From Cymbomonas tetramitiformis (lineage: Eukaryota > Chlorophyta > Pyramimonadophyceae > Pyramimonadales > Pyramimonadaceae): a stretch of 64,000 nucleotides of DNA. Positions within the stretch are counted from its first letter, which is position 1. Every line of letters starts with the position of its first letter. This document shows positions 11,415 through 23,200 of this stretch, piece by piece. The translations under genes and the position numbers were made by a program. The notes under the pieces are model-generated. The model saw only the letters and a list, made by a program, of their open reading frames with translations. It was not told the DNA's origin and did not search any database. Location: NCBI GenBank assembly GCA_001247695.2, contig LGRX02024727.1, positions 1 to 64,000 of the forward strand, in the 5' to 3' direction.

Positions 11415-11754
11415 TACCACAGGATGGAAAACGTCACCTAACTCATGTCCCAAATCTTTGTGCACAATACCAAACCCAAAAAGAGGCTGAGTGCACGCCT
11501 TATGCTTTCGCGCCAAACCCTACCCTTCCAAGCTAAACAAGCCGTTGCGTGAGCACCATAAGCCCCCCACACACACTCTCATATCGAGGCGATATTGGGG
11601 AAGCCCACACCTTTTATTTGCCGTTTGGTTTGCTGAAATCACTCAAAAATTCAACCCGGGGTGCTCATTCTCACTCCACGAGGGGATGCCCCACCCTGCA
11701 AACATATCCCATGAGCCATCAACATTGGGCAAGTGTGCATCAGTTTCATGACTA

Positions 11755-13260
11755 GTTCACGAATTAAAGCAGTTAGGGGAGAGCCTTACCTTCAATATGC
11801 CGTTGAGCTTGCTCGATTTGACTAAGTTTTGAACCTTGGGGACTCAATCTCGTTTGGGGTGGCCATGCTCCAATCTGCCAACATACCCTATCAGCCCTCA
11901 ACGTTTGCGACCTCTACACAACTTTCATGACTACTTGCAATAGAAAATATGATAGGTAGGACCTTTACCTTCAATATGCCGTTGAGCTTGCTCGATTTGA
12001 CAAACTTTAGAGCCTTGGGGACTCAATATCGTTTGGGGTGGCCATGCTCCAATCTGCGAACATACCCTATCAGCCCTCAACGTTGGCGACCTCTACACAA
12101 CTTTCATGACTACTTGCAATAGAAAATATGCTAGGTGGGACCCTTACCTTCAATATGCCATTGAGCTTGCTCGATTCCGTTAACTATGGAGGTTGGAGTG
12201 CTCGTTCTCGCTCATTGGGGTTAATGCCGCATCTGCGAACATACCCTATCAGCCCTCAACGTTTGCGACCTCTACACAACTTTCATGACTACTTGCAATA
12301 GAAAATATGCTAGGTGGGACCCTTACCTTCAATATGCCGTTGAGATTGCTCGATTCCGTTAACTATGGAGGTTGGGGTGCTCGTTCTCGCTCGTTGGGGT
12401 TAATGCCGCATCTGCGAACATACCCTATCAGCCCTCAACGTTGGCGACCTCTACACAACTTTCATGACTACTTGCAATAGAAAATATGCTAGGTGGGACC
12501 CTTACCTTCAATATGCCGTTGAGATTGCTCGATTCCGTTAACTATGGAGGTTGAAGTGCTCGTTCTCGCTCTTTGGGGTTAATGCCGCATCTGCGGACAT
12601 ACCCTATCAGCCCTCTACGTTTGGACCCTCTACACAACTTTCATGACTACTTGCAATAGAAAATATGCTAGGTGGGACCCTTACCTTCAATATGCCGTTG
12701 AGATTGCTCGATTCCGTTAACTATGGAGGTTGGAGTGCTCGTTCTCGCTCGTTGGGGTTAATGCCGCATCTGCGGACATACCCTATCAGCCCTCAACGTT
12801 GGCGACCTCTACACAACTTTCATGACTACTTGCAATAGAAAATATGCTAGGTGGGACCCTTACCTTCAATATGCCGTTGAGATTGCTCGATTCCGTTAAC
12901 TATAGAGCGTTTAATCAATCATCTCCGCCACGCTTAGCTTGCGCTATTCTGCGAAAGTACCCTATCAGCCATGCGTTTTAAAGGGCCCTAGAGGCCTCCC
13001 ATTCGCAAGCAAGCAAGAAGAAATAAAATTTAGAGTTCACACCTGCAATATGCCGTCGAGATTGAGCGATTCCGTTAACTATAGAGCGTTTAATCCATCA
13101 TCTCCGCCACGCTTAGCTTGCGCTAATCTGCGAAAGTACCCTATCAGCCATGCGTTTTAAAGGGCCCTAGAGGCCTCCCATTCGCAAGCGAGCAAGAAGA
13201 AATAATAGTTAGAGGTCATACCTTGAATATTCCGTCGAGTTTGCTCCATTACGTTAACTA
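11755..13260. repeat. ~179-bp satellite, about 8 copies
   Basis: The word TAGAAAATATG recurs at 11941, 12120, 12299, 12478, 12657 and 12836, a strict 179-bp period. Units carry CCTTCAATATGCCGTTGAG, GATTCCGTTAACTAT and ACATACCCTATCAGCCCTC. Two diverged units follow at 12890-13260. It directly follows the 192-bp array, separated by about 340 bp of unique sequence. Confidence 0.9.
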
Positions 13261-14282
13261 CACAGCTTGCAATAAATTATCGTATCCTCGTTTTCGGCTG
13301 TTGGTTTAACCTATTTGCGGGGAAAAGAGATAGCGAAAACGGGCATTTGAGCGCTTTTGCCAAGTAATGCCAGAGTTTCTCCGAGCCTCTTCCATCAACT
13401 GTAACGTCGACCCTCGCGTGTCGCAGGCCGCGCAGCGGCCGCGCTCGGAGAAACTCTGGGAACAAGAGTACGGGTACGCACGATTGAATGCAGATATTAG
13501 AGAGGTTCCGCAAAAAGGCATCTTTTCATAATTCGGGACCAAATCCCGGTGCCACGTGGGATTTTGTGTCGAGTCACTTCTTGGGTCCTGGCGTAATTCC
13601 AAAATGACGCCAGGGAATCTTTCAGTCTCGCAAAAAACGCGAAATCCATTTTTCGTGTGAAACAGTCCGCAGTCGCAAAGATTTCGAATGCTTTCGCGAT
13701 ATCGAATGTTGTAAATGGCAGCGACGGTCAATTCTCCGCAGTCTTTTGACTGCACTGCTGCAGTAGCATGTGCACACCACATACAAACAAAAGAGCATCT
13801 TTTGGGAGCCTAAATCCGTCACATGCATGAAGCGCACGCGTGATTTTCAATTTATATAAACAATTTTCATCCGAATTCGGGAGCGATTTCCCGAATTCGG
13901 ACGATTTACAGTGTTAAGAAAAAACGGAGCCCTCAGTGTTAATTTTCATTTCACGCGTAAGAATCTTTCCATAATTCGGAGCAAAATTACGCCAACGTCC
14001 GACGTGTCTCGTGAAATTGTCCACGTCACCCGTTTTTTGACCGAATTCGGCTTGCGGAACCTCTCTATTGCTACATTTTCAGTTCACGGTGAAGATTAAT
14101 GAATTTACATTTCCAACGTTTCTCTCGTGACTAATGTATCACGTAATGTATCCAAGATGTGAATGCTATGGCGCCACATCGGCTATAGCGAGAGTTTGCC
14201 GTTGCGTTGCGTTGGACCTTTTCAGGCTGGTATGGCCAGTATAAATCCCACCGTGCGGCGACTCATGCGCGTCAGTGTCACG
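13261..14282. other. Non-coding with a perfect 12-bp palindrome
   Basis: No gene recognised. At 13871-13900, CCGAATTCGGGA and its exact complement flank a 6-nt loop. Related CGAATTCGG words recur at 14041-14048. Confidence 0.45.
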
Positions 14283-14382
14283 TATAAGCACGCACGCATG
14301 AGTCAGTTCTCATCATTCTTCCCAAAAAGAACCAATGTCAAATTCTTCCCAAATGGCTCTAAAATTCTTCCCAAAAAAAACC
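14283..14382 (-). repeat. GGGAAGAATTTT repeat overlapping the hAT ORF end
   Basis: Reverse-complement counterpart of 7016-7110. It encodes the last ~20 residues of the hAT reading frame, so the apparent C-terminus is repeat-derived. Confidence 0.65.
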
Positions 14383-16559
14383 CTAGCCTTCTTGAAGCGA
14401 TGGGCTATTTTAGCGGTCTTTTTTAAAGAGGCGTGTGTCAAACAATTTGGCGCAGTAGTTTGCACCAAACACCCTTCTCCGGGCTGAAAAATGTCTGTGC
14501 ACCATCCGCTCTCCTCTGCACTTTCATCATCTTCTTCAGCTACCGCCTCATCAACCAGCGCTTCTGTCTCTGCCTCAACGTCTTCACTGTCAACTATGTC
14601 CTCAATGATGTCCAACATACCACTCACAACAATGCACCCTTTATCAGCCTTCCTTGATATCGGTTTCCCTCTGTAGTGCTGCTTCTTACGCGTCGCGCCG
14701 GAAGATCGCTGAGAAGTCCTGCTTTTCAATGCGGCCCATTTGAGGTAAGCCTTGTAACACACGTCTTGGACTCCCTTTTTATCTGATAACTCAGGACCAT
14801 TTATGCTAATCATCATCAATGCGGAAAGGGTAGTAGCATGTAATCTGTTCCTCAAATATGTCTTGATGAGCTTCATCTTTGAAAATCCCCGCTCACAGCC
14901 CGCAGTGTTGAGGGATAGGATCCTGCGAACACTTACGAAAAATAAAATATCCTGAAAGTCTTCTGAAGGCTTTGCCAAGCGAGGTGTCCAGAATTCCTCA
15001 AAAGTTCCTTCCCAGATCTTTGCCCCAAACATCACTGTTTTCATATCCTCCCATTGCTGCTTCACCCTCTTAGGGTTCATCAAAGGTCCAGCAGACTCGT
15101 AATCCCGATGAACTTCACAAAAAATGATCGATCAAAATGTCTAACTTATCGTCGCCATAAGAATCCAAACATTGTATATCGCGTGGGAACTTATGTGGGC
15201 TGAAAATGTCCAGAGCGCCCATGATGGGTTGGGATGGAAAGCGCTCTCCAAGCTCAGCATGTAGAGCAGTAGCGAACAGTCGAGTATGCAGGTATAAGGC
15301 GTTCACAATGTCTTGGTCAAAAGTAATTGTGATAGCGCCCCTGTCATGTGCGAACTCAAAGGTCGTCGCACCCTCCTCCGCATTATCCATGGTTCGTAAA
15401 AGTCCCTTCAAAGTTGTCCCGCCTGGTCTCTTGCTGTTAATATAGTAAACCTCCAGACTCAGTCGCGTTCCCTGCACCAGGTCAGCAGCGGCCTCGAAAT
15501 CGATAGTGTCATATTGAAAACACTTGCTGAGGGTATTCAACTTCTGCAGAATATCTTTATAAAAACATAGAGTGCCTAAAAACTGAAAAGAAGTAACTTG
15601 AGTTAACAACATTTTGGCAACGTCACTGTGTCCTGCAGCTTCTTGAAACTCGGTTATCAAAGCAGGCAACGTGTTATATACTGAGTCCATAGATATACCT
15701 TTAGACAACCAACGAGTCGCGACATCTTTTGCTATGCCAGTAGGTGTGATAAACCCAAGCTCTTTTTGAATGGCTAAGAAGCCGTGCTTACGGAGACAAG
15801 AACGAGCAAAATAAGTGCTTATCGCGTGCAGGGAGGTATCAAAGTTATCGAAATAGGGAATACCCTCTGCAGCATCCTTTGAGCATAAAGCCAACTTGTG
15901 GGCGAGGCAATGAAAAGACAGCATATATGATGGCATGCGCATCTTTCGAAGTCTCACTGCCACTCCAGCCTCACACCCTGTCATCACACTTGCACCATCG
16001 CTGCCAAAGGCCAAGAATTTAGACTCGTCAAGATCGTAGCCTAAAACCTTCTCTTGAATAGTGGAAGGAATTGATTCTGCATCTGCTTTGGGCATAGCAT
16101 AGAGCCCTAAAAAGCGAACCATGGGAATCCCAGACTTAAGAAACCAAGTGTACATTATCATCTCCTCAACAGTAGAGATATCTGTGGATTCATCCACACC
16201 ACGATAGCATATGCAGGTGACAAACGAACATCCTCCAAAATATAATCACGAACCACATCACCCAGGCACAGAATGAACTCACGAGCAGCATCTTTATTGC
16301 GATATTCCTCAACCCCAATATTCACTGTGGCTGTCAAATCATCGGTGATATAAACGGCCTCAGTTCCAAGCAACAAGCTTTCAAATTTCAAGGTGGCCAG
16401 ATCTTCCTTGCCAAGCATGTATGCCATATTCAAGCAATTAAGAATGCCAGTTTTCTCACGTAAAATGGCGTTTCGTTGCGCGAGGTTCCACTGCTCTTGA
16501 TCAATTTTAGCACGCTCTGCAGCAAATATGTGATTTTTCTCGTTCTCATAATGAGACAC
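14313..16559 (-). pseudogene. hAT transposase pseudogene with two frameshifts
   Basis: Three minus-strand frames form one transposase: 16559-16158, 16197-15115 and 15083-14313. The family is shown by DESTDIS, the FGSDGASVMTG block, SFHCLAHKLAL, and the C-terminal dimerisation motif AGCERGFSKMKLIKTYLRNR, as in ZNF862/KIAA1586-type hAT elements. Break 1, near 16195: two extra bases in the GTGGTGTGGATG context shift the frame just before DESTDIS. Break 2, near 15115: the T-run in GATCATTTTTTGTGAAG is one T too long, which makes a premature TGA; the next frame continues directly with CEVHRDY. The first in-frame start is GTG, so the true N-terminus (and BED zinc finger, if any) is missing or displaced. 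No intact terminal repeats were found. It is inactive as read. Confidence 0.85.
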
Positions 16560-16600
16560 CCGCGTGTCTCATTTTTGCGATATGGTCGTTCTGTGCGGAC

Positions 16601-16870
16601 CTCGCTGCTCTGGCAGCTCGCGGTGGGCTCGCTGCCCCGGCAGCTCGCAGTGGGCTCGCTGTCTCGGCAGCTTGCGCGGACCTCACTGCTCCGACAGCTT
16701 GTGTGGACCTGGCTGCACTGGCAGCTCACAGTGAGCTCGCTGCTCTGGCAGCTTGAGGAGAACTTGCTGCCCCGGCAGCTTGCAAGGACCTCACTGCCCC
16801 AGCAGCTCGTGAGGACCTCGACGCCCCGGCAGCTTGCGGGCAACTCGATGCCCCGGCAGCTCGTATGAAG
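16601..16870 (+). repeat. 27-bp coding-type minisatellite, 10 copies
   Basis: Ten 27-bp units (CTCGCTGCTCTGGCAGCTCGCGGTGGG type) encode 9-residue repeats. The more natural plus-strand frame reads DLAAPAAR-like units and runs on into MKKENALADMDMLSTRMDE and a TAG near 16957. That frame has one in-frame TGA near 16755. It looks like the remnant of a coiled-coil repeat protein, possibly the 3' coding end of an LTR element. Confidence 0.7.
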
Positions 16871-17340
16871 AAGGAGAACGCGCTCGCAGACATGGACATG
16901 CTATCAACACGCATGGACGAGCACACGTTGGAGCCTCAAGATACTGAGGCGAGCTAGTCCCAGGGCGCAAGGACAGAGGGGGAGTATCGTTGCTACCACG
17001 ATCCGTCTGAGCGTTGGCAGTGTGAGGCGGAACGGAGCTTTCGAGAAACCCCAACAAGCAGAAGGGGACCCAGACCCAAGGACTGGGGGGCACGGAACCC
17101 AAGAACCGAGAGCTTAGTAGCTCAATTATTGTCACAAGTGCATGCATACCCTCTCCTCATACAATGTATATAAGGGCAGGACAGCCTAGCGAGGTCGTAG
17201 GCGCGCCTAAAAGGGGGGAGAGTTGTACTAGGGTGTATCGTGAGTCAGTACGAGAGACAGACGTGTCAGAGTGACGAGTGACAGCACTGATGACAGTCAC
17301 CAGTATGATCGAGAGGTATGACGAGGATGACTGACAGAAT
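16871..17340 (+). mobile_element. Probable 3' end of an LTR retroelement
   Basis: After the TAG near 16957 comes a purine tract (GGACAGAGGGGGAG, about 16971-16984), then a sequence with a TATA-like box (GTATATAAGGGCAGG near 17166). Stop, polypurine tract, then promoter-bearing repeat is the order expected at a 3' LTR. I found no second LTR copy in the window, so this is tentative. Confidence 0.35.
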
Positions 17341-20254
17341 GTGACATACGAATATCTGCACCCACAGCAGATCAGGTTTGAGAAAATTTGTGGGAAACCA
17401 TCCAAAAATGCTGGGAAACCATTCAGTACTCAAACAGCCGAACAGAACTGGAGGGAAACCAGAAGAGCCTCAGTAAGATTGCACAGAAGAACTTGCCACA
17501 TCATCACATCTATGATTATTCAGAGGAGAACTCTAGGATTGCACAGAAGGCAGATCAGAGTTGATTGGCAGCTGCAGTCCGAGGATTGTATGCCATGCCA
17601 GATATCGAGACTGCTTAAGAAGCGACTAACCAGGTGACATTCGAATCCGAGGTGAGCCGAGTGAATTCGAGTCGGCAAGTTACTACTAAAAGAGCTGAGC
17701 AAGCTCTCACATCAGTTTTTGAAATAGTTACAAGTAAGCACCCAACCTCTGGTTGCTAGTAACTCCGACTCAGTAAGATTCAGCCGATATTTCCGATATC
17801 CAACCTTGGGATCCTTTGTATCTCAACCGAGTGCTATTAGTGCATTCCATACCGGTGTGATCCTGCCTTAGGACTCACTCCCAACCGAACATAGCCATTG
17901 GGCGAAAATCCAAACCTAAAGGTCGCATGGCAGTCGCGAAAGGTCATTTGGGTAATGAAAGGTCAAATTTGGAATGAAGCGATGTTTTGTTTGTTTGTTT
18001 TTTTTACTGATCAAGTGCTTCCCGTTGTTTGTTTGCAGGTGTGCCATACGCACAGCATGTAACCCTGTTAGTGTGCACCCGCAGTTGCACAGCGCAACTA
18101 AGTTCTCCCCAACTACTTGTAGCGTAGCGGGGAGGCTGGTAGCTATAAATCTCTGCTCTTAATGTTTTAGGACAAAAGCAAAGCTATAGACGGGCTCTTT
18201 TGAAAAATCATGTTTTTGTGCCCCCCCTCCCACCTTTGACTCAAATGTGAGCACACAGGTGGGGAGGGGATGCCACTTGGGACTTGGAGGCGTCTCCCGA
18301 AAATCCCCATACTTCAGAGCTCCGCTTAAATATGGAGGGGGGAGGGGACTTGGACTTGGGGGCTCGGACAAGGCAGGGCGGGGGGCGGACCTTGAGCCTT
18401 CTGAGACGAGAGCAGCCGATAGAAGAACTACACGAAATATTTTCACAAAAGCTCGTATATCTTACCTTGCCTTGCTTAAACGACCAAACCGCGAATGGCA
18501 CAGCGGGATGGTGGCACTGTCGGCGTCGGTCATGGCTATGGCTCAGTCAGCGTTCGCTGTGTATTATTTGTAATAAAATATAAAACGAATGATGAGATGA
18601 TCCAACGATCAGATTTCAGATGGCCTACAGGCCTAGCGGAGATCTCAAAATTGAGTTCGACCAAGCCGGGTATACATATGTGACGCGATCGACATGCGAA
18701 TTGCGCCGAATCGATGTTCCTTCCCCAAAAATGTAAGATCACAATGCTGAATGGTTTCATGCCGACAGGTTGAGTTTCGTTGACGACTAGAGCACATGCA
18801 AAACTTCAGAGGAGCGATATATGGGGAAGGGGTTTAAATTTGGGGTTCACCCCACCTGTCCATGTGTTCCATATGTTAAGTATGCAAACTTGGACTGGGA
18901 TGTCGTATTCGGAATCGAATTCGGCTGACATTATATCAGTCTCGATCTCTCCAACAATGTGTTCGGCCCGAATGTCAATTTCAGTGGTCAGTAGACCGCG
19001 TTGCACGCGTGTAAGGGCTGGTAGCAGTTCTCCGGTCGCCGCCGCGCGACTACGGGTATCAAATGATATCCCGGAAACTTCGAATCACGGAATGTTGACA
19101 TGTTCTATAAAAGCAGCAAAGTTATATAGGAATAAATTATCGATCCCTGTATTTCTCAAGCATCTGACGTGTGAGATAGTTTGAAATATGTTATTTTCAT
19201 GCAATTGTGTTTTGACACCTGCCGCCTGTGCGTTTCGGGTTGGTTCATCATGTCGAAGTCGAGTGCGAAGTGTCCATCACCAGCACCCTCGTCTGCTGCT
19301 GCGTTTATACTGCCGCTGCCGTCGAGAATAATCAGGGAAATTCCAAATTATGCAGTCGAGAGCGACCGGACGGGAGCTCGGGAGGTAATGGATATAAAGT
19401 GGGGGCAAATGGCATGTCTATATGCGGTGTTGGGCGTTGACTCAATAGAATTATGGTATCTGTTGTCTCCGTCGAAGCGTTTTTATGAGCGCACACGGAC
19501 AAAGGTCTGATTTGGCTCTCTAGCAGGGCTTTGGGCGGATGAGAGGGGTGAAGCAGATGATGGGAGGGGTGTGGTGAGCAGGGGGAGCCGGTCATATAGA
19601 GCGCAGAGGTTACTGACTTGATGCGCGAGTTTGTCTCGACCATTGGGAAATGGACGGTTGGGATGTCTACTTGTGAATGACTCGGACGTTCCAAACATTG
19701 ATGTTAGCAAAGGACTTTCGGGGCCTAGGCTGCCCTGACTGTGCCTGGTAGCCGGAGTAACGGAAGGGAAATTCCACAGTAAAATCGATATGAAATTTTA
19801 CCAAGCAGAGAATCATTCCGTGCTGGAAACAAGTGTGTGATGATGATTTCCCCCTGAGGACTTAAACAATATCCATGAGGTTACCCATGCCATGCAATGA
19901 ATCCATAATCTTGTGGTTTGGACAAGCTCAACATATCAACTTCCCCCAAAACACCGATTGTGACGATTTACAGAGACCAAAGATGGTGACCAAACGGGTT
20001 GGCACATTTCGAGACAATTGTCGTGATACACATTATTTGTCAGAAGTCAGTTATCCTTAGTCCGGAATTGACATGGCCTGATCACGCAGTTCTACAGTTA
20101 CGAGTTAGTCTACGGCTTTGGCAAAAATAGCAGAGGAGGAGATCGGAATTTTCCCTATTCACGCCAGCTACAATCACACATTGCTCAAGATGGTACATTT
20201 CCACTGTCACAGCAAACTGAGGGAGCTGTGACACAGTCAATGATACCAAATTTC
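17341..20254. other. Long non-coding stretch
   Basis: No gene supported on either strand. ORFs are short and lack coding character. A local inverted pair CCCTCCCACCT / AGGTGGGGAGGGG lies near 18225-18270. The right end is the 3' flank of the EF-hand gene. Confidence 0.4.
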
Positions 20255-23200
20255 CTACTTTTTTACTATAATTTCCTCTGGAATATCCTCAGATTCCATG
20301 CTCTCACTTACTGGCTGCGCTGAGCTTGAAGGGGCGGCGGCGAGGGCGGCCTTGGCAGCGGGACCGGCCTCGGCAGCAGGGGCTGCATCGACAGCAGGCT
20401 CAGGGGGTGAAGGGGCAGCCTCGGCAGCAGTTGCAGTGGGGGCGGCCTCGGCAGCATCTCCAGCAGGGGCGGGGGCAGCCTCGGCAGCAGCTTCACTTGG
20501 AGCCGGGGCGGCCTCGGCAGCGGGTGCAGATGTACTGGTTTCTTCTGCGGGAGCTCCAGCAGGGATAGGTTCGTGAATTGCCGCATTTTGTACGATGAGG
20601 TCAGAGGCCATGCAGTAACTGATGTATTCCACAAATGCTGTGAACTCATTCTTGTCAAGTTTCGCATCGTTGTTGACATCAAACGCCATGAAAATTTCGC
20701 CCACAGCAATTTCATCTGTCGGCCAGTTGTCAACCAGCTTGGAGAATTGCAAGGCTAGGGGCACAAGCTCGTCCCTGGTGAGGAATGCATTTGCATCTGC
20801 ATCGTGACTTTTGAAGGTGTCGTCTACCGACATCGCAAACTCCTCCGATCGGACCACCTCGTGTGTCCTCTGTACCACCTTCATGGAATCGTCAACAAGC
20901 GTTGGTGGCAAGCTGGCAATGAGATCCATAATCTGCCTGATCTTAAGTTCCACCAGGGACGCCTTGCTTAAAAACATGCCTTCTATCGTCTGCTCACACA
21001 TATGGAGGGTGATGTATTTGGCAAACTCAAAGAACTCATTGCGGTCGAGCTTCTCATCACCATTCACATCGAAGGACATGAAGAGAGAGAGGATAGCTGC
21101 CTCGTCTGTGGGCCAATTGTCAACAAGGTCACTGAAGTTCAGAGCCAGTGACAGCAGTTCCTCCTTGAGAAGGACCTGCGTCTCGCTTACATCGTGCTTG
21201 GTGAATGTCTCTTCCACTGATTGTGCAAACTCCGGAGACGAAATCATCACCTCCGTCTTCATCAGAGTCTGCATGCAGGAGTCCCGAATGGTATCCGAGT
21301 ATCCATTCACCTTTTCGGCGAGGTGGCGAAGCTTGTGTTGGACAATCGTGCCCTTACTGCGGAAGATGCCCTCACAGGTTTCCTCCGCAATGTGCAGTGC
21401 GACGTACTTGGCAAACTCTAGGAACTCAGTCCACTCCAGGGCGCCGTCATTGTTCACATCGAATGACATAAACATCTTGACGACGTCCTCCTCATTTGTG
21501 GGCCAGTTCTCAACGAGAGTGGAGAATTTCATAGCCATCGGAATCAGCTCTTCCTGGGACAACACCTCATTCTTGTCCTCGTCATTGCGATCGAAGGTAT
21601 CAATCACTGAGTCCACAAAGCTAGACGAGGTGATCATATCCTCCGTCTTCATTACAACCTGCTACCAACAACGCATCATGCTAAGTCTCACCACCTTCAC
21701 AAGGTCGAGGTACTGAATTTTTCAGACTATTGAGTGTGCGCACTCTTCCCGACTTCACGCAAGTGGAGCAGGCTTTCGCTACATCTCCGGGGAAGTTTTG
21801 CCCTGCTCTCGGCCTTGGTTCAGTGGCAACTCAAACCGGGTAAAACACTCCACCATCGGTTTCTCCTTTTACCGCCATTGCCTGCTGGCATTTGGGGAAC
21901 GAATCCTGTGAAGATGTGCATCTTGTGCAAAATATGCTCCAACACAATGCCACAGATGGCGCGTGCAGTGTGGTGGCTCACTGGTCAGACGCGGGCGTGG
22001 GAAGCATGAACAGCAGCAGATCTGATCAGTGACTGCCCTTTAACGGAAGCGCGGAGGAGCAGGTATGATGCTCACCTCTTGGCACATTTCTGCAATCTCC
22101 GGCGGGTACGACTTAACTTGGTTCATCAGGGCGCGATGCTTGAGGTGTACGAGGGAAGCCTTGGCCTCAAAGATGGCGTCACACTGTTTCTCAGTGATGT
22201 TGAGTGTGATGAACTGCGTGAAGGCCTTGTATTCGCCCAAGTCAAGCCTGCCGTCACCATTCACATCGAAGGCCGAGAAGAAGTCGATGACGGCCTCCTC
22301 GTCGAGGGCACCCATTGTTTTAATCTTATCCTCCGCAAGGAGACCAAACTCGATGGCCATCGGCACCAACTCCTCGAGGGTCAGATGCTGGTTTGCATCC
22401 TTGTCAAAGTCCTTGAAGGAGGCGTTCACCTGGTCGTCAAACTCGGCCGAGTTGATGTAGAACTGCACATCCTCAAAGACCTGCGGACCGTCCAACAGCT
22501 ATCCTCGGTCAGCAACCTACGGAAGTTCACCCGTTTCATTCATACTTTTTGGTGCAGGGAAATTCTGCAGAAGTGAGATGCCCAGAAACATGGTTGTGGA
22601 AATGGAGATTACGGAGACACCGCGGGCTTCCATCCCCCGATTAAACTGAGTTTTTTGGTTCCGAATGGCGGTCTGTAAATCGATTTGCTTGCATCGAAAA
22701 GTCTTGGAGGCCCCGTCACGATTGTCTGAGTGGTGCATGCAAAGTGGGTGAGGAGATGTCTTCAAAGGTGTTGGAAACCGTTCTAGAGCGGGGGACTTGT
22801 CCAATGAGTTGTTGCGAACCGTCACTGTTCAACGCGAAGCTAAGAAACGCCGAGCCGCACGAAGTGGCTGCATGGGACCTTGTTGAAGAGAAGGCAGATC
22901 GTGTTGGTGGAGGAGGGGGGAAGGGGACATGTTGGCCTGGGGGGCAGGCACGTACTCCTTGGCACAAGCTCTGCACCTCCGGCGGGAACTGCATAATTTT
23001 GTACACGATGCTGCGCATCTTGAGCGTGACCAGGGACAACTTGCTCTCCATAATCGCATCGCACTGTGTCTCGGCGACATTAATGTAGATGTACTTCATG
23101 AACTCACGGAACTCGTCACGGTCGAGCTTGCCATCGTTGTTGACATCGAAGGTGAAGAAGAATCCAGCGAGTGCCTCCTCATCCACAGGCCAGCCCTCCT

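Noticed and set aside
13306..13782. 158-codon minus-strand ORF
   Set aside because: No domain, begins and ends in unremarkable sequence, and overlaps CGAATTCGG-type repeats.
20811..21716. Plus-strand 301-codon ORF
   Set aside because: Antisense shadow of the large EF-hand exon, whose minus-strand frame has clear EF loops.
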